64,000 nt of DNA from Streptomyces ochraceiscleroticus. GTDB lineage: Bacteria; Actinomycetota; Actinomycetes; Streptomycetales; Streptomycetaceae. The DNA lies in contig NZ_JOAX01000016.1 of NCBI RefSeq assembly GCF_000720485.1, positions 1 through 64,000 on the forward strand, given 5' to 3'. A program made the translations under genes and the position numbers. The notes beneath the pieces were generated by a model, which searched no databases, had not been told where the DNA came from, and saw nothing but the letters and a program-made list of their open reading frames with translations. This document shows positions 51,838 through 59,800 of this stretch, piece after piece (the stretch's first letter is position 1; each line of letters begins with the position of its first letter).

Positions 51838-52138
51838 CGTGCCGCCTCCTTCTGTAGGCGCTGCACGTCATTCAGCAACGGATCGGGTCGGGCGGCAACC
51901 CCGTCGGGGGCACCACCCGGCGCGAGTTGCGGCATCGCGCGGGGAATCGATCGGTGTCCGAAAGAGGCGAGGGAATTCCCCTGGCGGAATCGACGCGCCT
52001 GGACTGCCCGTACCGTGTACTTCACCAACACGCGCTCGAACACGCTCCTGATGCAAGCGGTGTGTGCCTTCGCGCACCGGCCCACGTCAGGACGCGTCCC
52101 AGCAAAACTACGGAACTCTCGACGCGACGGGTCTCAGT

Positions 52139-52675
52139 GTGACGCCCTCACCCCTACGACGTTTGCTGCTGTTGCGGCACGCCAAATCGGCCCGGCCTCC
52201 AGGGACGGCAGACCACGAGCGGCCACTGTCCGCGCGTGGCCGCCGCGATGCACAAGCCGCTGGGCGGCTGCTGGCAAAGACGGACTGGCTTCCGGACCTG
52301 GTGTTGTGCTCCACGGCCCGCCGTGCGGGGGAGACCTGGGAGTTGGCAGCGGCGGAACTGGCGGGATTGCCACCGGTGCGTGCTGAGCCGCGGCTCTATC
52401 ACCCGCCTGTGCCGGAACTTCTGGCAGTCGTGCATGCGGTGCCCGCGTATGTGTCGACGTTGCTCGTGGTGGGCCACAACCCGAGCCTGCGGGACACCAT
52501 TCTGATGGTGGCCGGCGACGGAGTCGGCAGTGAAATCCCGCAAGTCCAGGAGAAGTTCCCGACAGCCGCGATTGCTGAGCTGACCTGGCACGGAACGTGG
52601 GGGCAGCTCGGTCTCCGCACGGCGCTGCTGACGGGGCTGGCCGTCGCTCGGGGAGACCGGCGGAGGCCCTCGTGA
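52139..52675 (+). CDS. SixA-type histidine phosphatase
   Basis: The GTG at 52139 gives 178 residues starting MTPSPLRRLLLLRHAKSA, exactly the SixA beginning. Catalytic Arg13 and His14 (RHG motif), then PLSARGRRDAQAAGRLL, ELLAVVHAVPAYVSTLLVVGHNPSL with the second catalytic His, are present. SixA removes phosphate from histidine of phosphotransfer proteins; other members act on small phosphoesters. No strong ribosome site is visible, and the frame is open 25 codons upstream, so the start is moderately sure. The gap before it, 51838-52138, shows no convincing gene. Confidence 0.88.
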   Translation: MTPSPLRRLLLLRHAKSARPPGTADHERPLSARGRRDAQAAGRLLAKTDWLPDLVLCSTARRAGETWELAAAELAGLPPVRAEPRLYHPPVPELLAVVHAVPAYVSTLLVVGHNPSLRDTILMVAGDGVGSEIPQVQEKFPTAAIAELTWHGTWGQLGLRTALLTGLAVARGDRRRPS

Positions 52676-53177
52676 ACGGTGGTGCCGGTGCCTGCGGGCG
52701 GGCGCAGTCACACGGTGTTCCTCAAGCCAATGGCCCGCCGTACGCTCGTCCTGCAGTTGCCGCCCCGGCCCCAGGCGGCTCGTGTCATTGCGGGCGCGTG
52801 TCCGGGATGGCCAGCAGGTGAGGCGACATGCACCAACGGGACCTCCCGTCGACGAGGCCCGTGCGCCGGGAACGCGCGCGGGGCAGAACGACGGCCGAGA
52901 CGATGGCCGAACGCCTCGAGGCGTTCATCGAACCGCTGCGGGCGCCGCGAAACGGTCCCCCTCGTGTACCGGGGCCGGCCCGCGACCCTCTTCTCGGTCG
53001 ACGAACCCGCTGCCGCAGACGGGCGACTGTCGTGTCCGACCTGATGGAGTCACCGACGGCGTACAGGAAGTGGACCCGCCAAGTATGTCCGCTACGGCCC
53101 CAGCCGCAGTGTGGATAACCGCGTGGCGACCCGGCTGGAGCGGGATGGCCGCCGGCCGCTGAGCTGAGGGCAGGTCA
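52676..53177. other. About 500 bases with no supported gene
   Basis: Several overlapping short frames exist (for example 52828-53118 and 52782-53162), but none has family-like sequence, a convincing ribosome site or consistent codon bias. One frame contains a plausible amphipathic piece (TMAERLEAFIEPL) followed by composition typical of noncoding GC-rich DNA, so a decayed gene is possible. No hairpin or repeat stands out. Confidence 0.4.
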
Positions 53178-54602
53178 TCACCCCTGGGCAGGCCGGGCCG
53201 GTTTCCGGGCCTCTTCCTTCGATTCCACCGCGGGTGCGGAGCCGGGCAGGGGACGGCCCGCGGATTCTGCCGCGAACCAGCAGGCGACGGCGCCGATCGC
53301 GCCGGCGGCCATGAGGTAGTAGCCGGGCACGTTGATGTCTCCGGTGCCCTCCACCAGCAGGGCGTTGAAGAAGGCGGTGGTGCCGCCGAAGAGCGAGACG
53401 GAGATGTTGAAGGCGATCGACAGGCCGCCGTAGCGGATCTCGGTGGGGAAGAGCGCGGGCAGCGTGGAGGGGATGGTGCTGTTGAAGCAGAGCAGCATCA
53501 ACGACATCAGGACCAGGCCGAGGAAGACGGACGTCAGGGTGTTCTGCTGGATCAGCAGTACCGAGGGGACGCCGAGTGCGACCAGCATGGCGCAGCCGAA
53601 GTAGATCACCGGCTTGCGGCCGATGCGGTCCGAGAGCCGGCCGGCGAAGGTGATGAGCACCATGCCCAGCGCCAGGACGGCGATCTCCAGGAGCTGTGCC
53701 CAGGTGGCGCTCACCGAGGGGGCGAACTTGCCGATGTACTCCAGCATGTACGTGGTGAGCATGTAGTTGACCACGTTGAAGACCAGCACCAGGCCCATGC
53801 AGATCAGCATCGGCCGCCAGTACTTCACGAAGATCTTGCGGATCTCCCTGAGGGTCTGATTGCCCTCCCGGCCCTCGGACTCGGCGACGACGGCCTGGAA
53901 CGCGGGGGTGTCCTCCAGCTTCAGGCGGAGGTAGAGCCCGATGATGCCGATCGGCCCGGAGATCAGGAACGGGATCCGCCAGCCCCAGGAGAGCAGGTCG
54001 TCGTGGGACATCACGCCGGGGAGCTGGATGACCAGCCCGGCCACGCCGCCGAGCAGATAGCCGGTCAGCGTGCCGAACTCCAGCCAGCTGCCGAGGAAAC
54101 CGCGCTTCTTGTCGGGCGCGTACTCGGCGATGAAGGTCATCGCCCCGCCGTACTCGCCGCCGGTGGAGAAGCCCTGGACGAGGCGGGCGAGCAGCATCAG
54201 CAGGGGAGCGGCCGGGCCCCAGGTCTCGTAGCCGGGGATGAAGGCGATGGCGAAGGTGCCGATGGCCATCATGATGACGGTGAGGGAGAGCACCTTGGTG
54301 CGCCCGATGCGGTCTCCCAGCGGACCGAAGAACATGCCGCCGATCGGGCGCACCAGGAAGGCGACGGCGAACAGGCCGAGGGTGCCGATCGTGCCGACCG
54401 TCTCACTGGCGCCGGTGAAGAACACCGCGGTGAGGACCGGGGTCAGATTGGCGAAGACGCCGAAATCGAACCACTCGGTGATATTGCCGATGGCCGCCGC
54501 GCCGATTGCCCGTCTCGTTACTTTAGGGTCGGTGACCGTTATTTCTCCGGGCGTGAGCGGATTCCGGTTCGCGGATCGATTGTCGGCATGCGCCGTCGGC
54601 AC
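53178..54602 (-). CDS. MHS-family metabolite:proton symporter (ProP-like)
   Basis: This 474-residue protein is read leftward from GTG 54602, six bases behind AAGGAG. Twelve membrane segments are expected. The MHS subfamily signatures are clear: RRAIGAAAIGNITEWFDFGVFANLTPVL at TM1, RPIGGMFFGPLGDRIGRTKVL (motif A), LARLVQGFSTGGEYGGAMTFIAEYAP, and RIPFLISGPIGIIGLYLRLKLEDTPAF. Relatives take up proline, betaine, citrate or 2-oxoglutarate-type acids. The substrate is not set by sequence. The first codons use A/T-rich triplets such as AAA, GTA and AGA rarely used by its neighbours. It lies behind another MFS gene with a terminator hairpin between them. Confidence 0.92.
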   Translation of the reverse strand: MPTAHADNRSANRNPLTPGEITVTDPKVTRRAIGAAAIGNITEWFDFGVFANLTPVLTAVFFTGASETVGTIGTLGLFAVAFLVRPIGGMFFGPLGDRIGRTKVLSLTVIMMAIGTFAIAFIPGYETWGPAAPLLMLLARLVQGFSTGGEYGGAMTFIAEYAPDKKRGFLGSWLEFGTLTGYLLGGVAGLVIQLPGVMSHDDLLSWGWRIPFLISGPIGIIGLYLRLKLEDTPAFQAVVAESEGREGNQTLREIRKIFVKYWRPMLICMGLVLVFNVVNYMLTTYMLEYIGKFAPSVSATWAQLLEIAVLALGMVLITFAGRLSDRIGRKPVIYFGCAMLVALGVPSVLLIQQNTLTSVFLGLVLMSLMLLCFNSTIPSTLPALFPTEIRYGGLSIAFNISVSLFGGTTAFFNALLVEGTGDINVPGYYLMAAGAIGAVACWFAAESAGRPLPGSAPAVESKEEARKPARPAQG

Positions 54603-54621
54603 GGTAACTCCTTCATACTTT

Positions 54622-54647
54622 CGCCCCGGCCGGTAGGGGCCGGGGCG
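54622..54647 (-). terminator. Hairpin between the two MFS genes
   Basis: CGCCCCGGCC (54622-54631) pairs with GGCCGGGGCG (54638-54647) around a 6-base loop. It follows the stop of the 54668-55882 gene by 20 bases and probably ends its transcript before the ProP-like gene. Confidence 0.65.
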
Positions 54648-54667
54648 CACTTCAGCTCGTCGCGCGT

Positions 54668-55882
54668 TCACTTCAATCGGATATAGATAACCCTTCCCTT
54701 CGGCGGAACGCGGACGGGGCGGTCGACTTCGGCGACCGCGATACTCGTCAGCAGGACGAGGATCGCGGCGACGGAAGTCACCAGGGAGGTCGCTGCGGTG
54801 AGGGAGAGCGGGATGGTCAGCAGCCCGACGGCCAGCGCCGGCAGTCCGGAGCCGAGGTAGAAGGAGAGATAGAGGGCGCCGGTGAGGGCACCGCGTTCCT
54901 TCGCGGGGGCTCGCGCATCGACCGCGGCGGCCGCTCCGGCGTACGCGAGTCCGTGCCCGGCGCCCGCCACCACGGCCGCGGCCAGGGTGAGGGATACCGA
55001 CCTGCCCGCGGTGAGCGACAGCAGGGAAAGGCTCACCAGAAGGCCCGTGAGGCCGGCGAGCTGCGCGCGGCGCGCGCCGAGCCGTCCGACCAGCGGCTGG
55101 GTCAGCGCGGAACAGATCAATACGGCGCCCAGAATGCAGCCGGTGACCGCCGTATTCGGCCGGCCGGACCGTGCCAGCAGTGCCGGGATGATGGCGAGAA
55201 ACAGGCCGGCAGCTGTCCACGCGAGAAAACCGACCGCTGAGGCGGTGGCGAACAATGCCCGCATTCCGCTGGGAATCCGCGGGACCGTCGGCCGCCAGGG
55301 CCGAATTCGCCCGGCCGCGAGACCAGTGGCCGGCGCGAGGGCGGAAACCCAGTACCAGGCGATCGCCAGCAGGACGAGATGCAGAAGGAAAGGCAGTACG
55401 TAGGGGGCCGGAGCGTACTGGGCGAGGAATCTGCCCGCGGCAGCGCCGAGCGCGGTGCCTGCCACGAAGGCGATACCGGAAAGCACGGCACCCCGATGGC
55501 GGCTGCCACCCGCTGTCTCCTCGCTGACGAGCGCGGCGGCCGCGCCGGTGGTCGCCCCGAGGGCCAGCCCCTGCGCGGCGCGCCCGACGAGCAGCCATTC
55601 CACTCCGGGGGCGAGCGCGAAACAGGCAGAGCCCAGCGCCGCCAGCACGATGCCCGCACGCAGCACCGGCCGCGCTCCGAACCTGTCCGACACGGAGCCG
55701 AGCAGCAGCAGCGCAGGGGCACTGACCAGCGCGAAGACGGCGTGGATCAGCGTCATGGTCAGGTCATCGGCACCGAAGGCGTGCTGATAGCCGGGCGACA
55801 GCGAGCTGGGCAGATAGGCCCCGAAGGTGAGTACGACCAGGACATAGAGCCCAGTCGTCGGACTTGCGGACAACACGCGCAC
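54668..55882 (-). CDS. MFS transporter divergent from a LysR regulator
   Basis: Up to 404 residues are read leftward from a GTG at 55882; GTG codons at 55876 and 55909 are alternatives and none has a clear ribosome site. Twelve segments are predicted, beginning GLYVLVVLTFGAYLPSSLSPGYQ. Motif A-like LLLGSVSDRFGARPVLRAG (about 53-71) and a second LVGRLGARRAQLAG in the other half mark the MFS. It shares a divergent region of about 65 bases with the LysR gene and is probably its target. The substrate, probably a small metabolite or drug, is unknown. Confidence 0.85.
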   Translation of the reverse strand: MRVLSASPTTGLYVLVVLTFGAYLPSSLSPGYQHAFGADDLTMTLIHAVFALVSAPALLLLGSVSDRFGARPVLRAGIVLAALGSACFALAPGVEWLLVGRAAQGLALGATTGAAAALVSEETAGGSRHRGAVLSGIAFVAGTALGAAAGRFLAQYAPAPYVLPFLLHLVLLAIAWYWVSALAPATGLAAGRIRPWRPTVPRIPSGMRALFATASAVGFLAWTAAGLFLAIIPALLARSGRPNTAVTGCILGAVLICSALTQPLVGRLGARRAQLAGLTGLLVSLSLLSLTAGRSVSLTLAAAVVAGAGHGLAYAGAAAAVDARAPAKERGALTGALYLSFYLGSGLPALAVGLLTIPLSLTAATSLVTSVAAILVLLTSIAVAEVDRPVRVPPKGRVIYIRLK

Positions 55883-55929
55883 AGCGTGGCACCGACGATC
55901 AGTAGGCACAATCGCACGGATTTGAAGAT

Positions 55930-55954
55930 GATCGTGCAAACTATTTGCATGATC
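55930..55954. promoter_or_regulatory. Inverted repeat overlapping the LysR start codon
   Basis: GATCGTGCAAA (55930-55940) and TTTGCATGATC (55944-55954) form an 11-bp inverted repeat with one mismatch and a 3-base spacer. The right arm contains the ATG at 55949. The core TGCAAA-N3-TTTGCA is AT-rich compared with its surroundings and fits an operator for autoregulation and control of the divergent MFS gene. Confidence 0.6.
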
Positions 55955-56869
55955 GATCCCAAGCTCAAGATCCTGCAGATGGTCGACCGCTACGGGGGCG
56001 TGACGGCTGCCGCGGAGGCCATGCGCCTTTCGCCGTCGGCGGTCTCCTACCAGCTCCGCCAGCTCGCCGAGCAGCTCGACGCAAAACTGATCGAGCCCGC
56101 CGGCCGGGGCATCCAGCTCACTGCCGCGGCCCGCACACTGCTGCGCCACACCGCGATCCTGCAGGCGCAGTGGGAACAGGCGCGCAGCGAGCTGGCGGCA
56201 ACGGCCGGGGAGCCCTCGGGCCCCTTCACCCTCTGCGGCTTCTCCACCGCCGCGACGTACCTGCTGCCGCCCGCCGCGGCAGCGCTGCGCGACCGCCATT
56301 CCCGGCTCGCGGTCCGGCTGGTGGAGGCCGAGCCGGTCCGCTGCTTCGAACTGCTGCTGGCGGAGGAAGCGGATCTGGGACTCGTGGTGGTGACGCCCGA
56401 CTCACCGCCGCTGAACGACGACCGCTTCGACCAGCAGCCGATCCTGGACGATCCGCTGGACCTGATCGTGCCGGTCGACCACCCGCTGACGGCGCGGAAG
56501 AGGGTCTCCCTCGCGGACGCGGCCCGCGAACCGTGGATCCTCGGCACCCCGGGCAGCACCTACCACCAACTGGTGGTGACCTCCTGCATGGCAGCGGGCT
56601 TCACACCGGACATGGCCCATCAAGCCGATGAGTGGGACACCGGGCAGGCGATGGTCGCCCAGGGGTTCGGCGTGATCCTCGTGCCGCGCCTCGCCCGCAT
56701 CAACACGGAGTGGCCCGTGACCCGCATCCGGTTGTCGGGCGAGCCCGCGCCCGCCCGGACGATCCTCGCGGCCACCCGCAAGGGCGCGGCGCGCCATCCG
56801 GTCGTCGCCCAGGCCCTCGAACTCCTCCGGACCACCGCCGCCGAGCTGGTCCCGGCCGGGCACCCATAG
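55949..56869 (+). CDS. LysR-family transcriptional regulator
   Basis: This 306-residue protein starts at ATG 55949. The HTH is standard: MIDPKLKILQMVDRYGGVTAAAEAMRLSPSAVSYQLRQLAEQL, followed by EPAGRGIQLTAAARTLL. The effector-binding domain (about 92-300) begins GPFTLCGFSTAATYLLPPAAAAL with the two lobes joined near LLAEEADLGLVVV and WDTGQAMVAQGFGVILVPRLA. It is divergent from the MFS gene. The start is supported by homology-like beginning, although there is no strong ribosome site and the start codon is part of the inverted repeat, which could give autorepression by covering the initiation region. Confidence 0.92.
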   Translation: MIDPKLKILQMVDRYGGVTAAAEAMRLSPSAVSYQLRQLAEQLDAKLIEPAGRGIQLTAAARTLLRHTAILQAQWEQARSELAATAGEPSGPFTLCGFSTAATYLLPPAAAALRDRHSRLAVRLVEAEPVRCFELLLAEEADLGLVVVTPDSPPLNDDRFDQQPILDDPLDLIVPVDHPLTARKRVSLADAAREPWILGTPGSTYHQLVVTSCMAAGFTPDMAHQADEWDTGQAMVAQGFGVILVPRLARINTEWPVTRIRLSGEPAPARTILAATRKGAARHPVVAQALELLRTTAAELVPAGHP

Positions 56870-56891
56870 CCATGGACTTCGGCTACGGATC

Positions 56892-59800
56892 TCACTCCTG
56901 GGGCTTTCGGAGGCCGAGGCGCTTCTGTACCTCGTTGTTCTCGGAAGCGGCCCACGAACACACCTTGTTGAAGCCGCCGACACTGTGCTCCCGGGCCGCG
57001 TTCAGCAGCCAGAACGCCTGGCGGAGCTGGGCGTCCCGCTCGTGGGGGAGCGGCCGCGAGATCGGGTTCGGGTCGTGCAGGTACTTCGCGGCCAGCGTGA
57101 TCGCGCGCCCGCGTTCGAACTTCGTCACGATGGATTCGTTGCCGTGTGCTTCCTGCAGCACGCGGCAGGCGTCGAAGCAGTCGTAGGCCCGCCGGGCATG
57201 GCCGGCGGCCTCGCGCGCGGTGGCGGAGCCCGGTTCCGGTTCGCTGCCGTGCGCCTCCTGATGGCCGGCGATCAGGTCGTCCGCCCGGTGGAGGTAGAGC
57301 TTCCCGAGGCCGCTCAGCAGTTTCACGCTGGTGAACTCCGTCAGCAGCAGCTCCCCGAGCAGCTCGGAGGCGAACTGCCCCAGGTCCTCGCCCCCGACGA
57401 GCGCCGCCGCCGCACCGGACGGCGACCGGCCCTCCTGCCCGCTGTTCTGCTGGGGCACCGCGGCAGCCTGCCGGCCGTCGGCCGGCCCGGTCCGCTCGAT
57501 GAGCTCGCCGTGATCGCCGAACAGCTCGCTGAGCCGGTGCTGTTCCGATGAGCCCGCGCTGTCCTTGACGGTGATGCGGACCCGGGCGCCGAGCCGGTCG
57601 GAGTCGCGGTACCGGCCGTAGCGGCGGCGGTCCAGGAAGCGCCCGACCGTACCCGCGTAGTCGCCGCCGACGACGGCCTCGAAGGCTTCGTCGACGGGGT
57701 CCCAGCGCACCGGCCGGCCCAGCCGGATCGCGACCCGCTCCCGCAGCACCATGGCCAGCCCGCCACGGGTGTTGGGGCTGAACACGGCGTCGAGATGGTC
57801 CTGTGCGGCGAGCAGCCGGTCGTGCCAGTCGCCCCGGTAGGTGTGGGTCGCGTACTCCAGGTCGGCGAGGAGCGCCTCGGCGGCGGACAGGTGCGCGCCG
57901 CGCCGGATCTCGCCGTTCGGCGCGGTCCGGGCGAGGCGCTCGTACAACTCGATCGCTCTGTCGTAGTTCCACACGTAACGGTGGAGGGCGGCCTCGGCGG
58001 CGATCCGCCGGGCGTCGCCGGGCCAGCGGATCGCGGCGTCGCGGTAGAGCGCGAACAGTGGCTCGTTGTCGACCTGCGGGACCTTGGTCATGGGGCGCGG
58101 GCCGAGGCCGTCCTTCCAGTCCTGCTTGGCCTGCTTGAAGTCCAGGACGCCCGTCCAGCGGCGGTACTCGCGCTCCAGCCGGGACTCCAGGGCGCACAGT
58201 TCGATCGAGGGGCCGTACCGGTGCAGATGGGCCTTCAGCTTCTGCCGGCGCTCGCGGTAGAGCGCGTCGATGGGCACCCGCTGCCGCCGGGCCTTGAGCT
58301 GGAGGAAGTCCTCGCCGGGCACCCGCTTCTGGGCGGCGCCCCGCAGACTGCCCTCCTCCGCCCAGTCGGAGTCGAGACAGGTGATGTCGAGCACGGCATG
58401 GGCGTGCGAGTGACTGTCCTGCTGGGCCAGCCAGCCGCGGACCTCCTTCACACAGGCCCGCCGCCGCTTCGACGCGGCGTCGCCGGCCGGGCCGGTGCGC
58501 GGAGTCATCCGCCGGATGTCGAGCACCTGCCGGAGCCAGACCGAGTGCGAGAACGTACTCGGGGCGAGCTCCACCGCGGCGTGGGCGCAGTCCGCCGCCC
58601 GCTCCAGCCGGGAGCGCGCCACGCCGATCCGCTGGTTCTCCCGGAGGGTGTAGGAGTGGAAGCCGTACGCCTGGGCCAGGGCGCTGAGGACCTTCGCGAC
58701 CTCCTTGGCGTCCGCGGGCGGAGCGCCCTCGGCCTCCGCGCGCCGGGCCTCCGGCAGCCGTTCCAGCAAATCCACGGCCTCCTTGGCGCCGTTCTGCCGC
58801 AGCGCGGCGTCGACGCAGCGTACGTAGAGCTTCCGCAGGAAGCGCGCCGCGGGGACGCAGACGGCCGCCGGCCACGACGACCGGTCGCCCCAGCACTCCT
58901 CCAGGGCGTCCATGACGAGCGACCGGGCCTCGGCCAGCTCCTCGTCGGTCCGGCTCTGCTGGATGACCAGCAGCGTCGCGTCGAACAGCCGCGAGGTCCA
59001 CAGCGACAGCGGTTCGCCCTCCGCGTGCGCGAGCCGCAGACCGGCGGCGACGCTGCGCGCGCCGTCGAGCAGCACCCGGCGGCTCTCCCCGGTGTCGCTC
59101 AGGAGACGGCCGCGCACCCGGGCGATACGGCTGGTGAGCTGGAGCCGCGAGGAGACGCTGCGGGGCGCGTCGTCCTGCGGGAGCAGGTCCGTCACCAGGC
59201 CGCCGACCTGGTCGACGAGCGCCCCGGCCTCCTCCAGCCGGTCCGCGTCGATCAGCGCGTCGGCCGTGTTGAGCAGCCAGGACACCGCCAGGGTGATGCG
59301 CCCGGCCTGTCCGGGGCCGCGGCGGTGCGCCCCGAGCAGCAGGACGTCGACCGCGGCCAGCCGGACGTCGAGCAGCCGCGCCCGCAGGCCGAGCCGGTTG
59401 CCGGTGAACGCCAGCGACGCGTCCGCCGAGCGCAGCAGGGTGTGCGGTACCTGCTCGGCGTCACAGCCGGCGAGGGCGGCGGCGACCTCCTCGGCGGCGG
59501 TGGTGAACCGCGCGCCCGTCCGTTCGGCCGGGCCCTCGGCACGGGCAGCGAGGGTCAGCGACGCCACGGCGTGGTACAGGCGGTAGAGCGCCGCCAGCGA
59601 GGTGACCCCCTCTTCCGCGGCCGTCGGCTCCTCCACCGGAAGCGGTTCGGGGCCGCTCACGACCTGCTCCTCCGCCTCGGCCGGGGGCGCCAGGGGAGCA
59701 TCCGACGTCGGGCGGTAACTGGCGTCGCCGGAGGGCGCCAGGACGAGCGGGCGGATGGCGTCGTGCAGTGCCGGCAGCCGCCGGTCGCCCTCGTCCTCGA

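Noticed and set aside
51834..52085. 83-codon leftward frame ahead of the DUF6325 gene
   Set aside because: No ribosome site, no family resemblance, and it overlaps the upstream region of the better-supported gene.
52828..53118. Small protein gene in the 52.7-53.2 kb gap
   Set aside because: No ribosome site, no recognisable fold, and several equally long overlapping frames; coding cannot be supported.
53178..55598. 806-codon leftward frame
   Set aside because: The ProP-like transporter begins at GTG 54602 with a good ribosome site. The upstream part runs antisense-free through the other MFS gene and has shadow composition.
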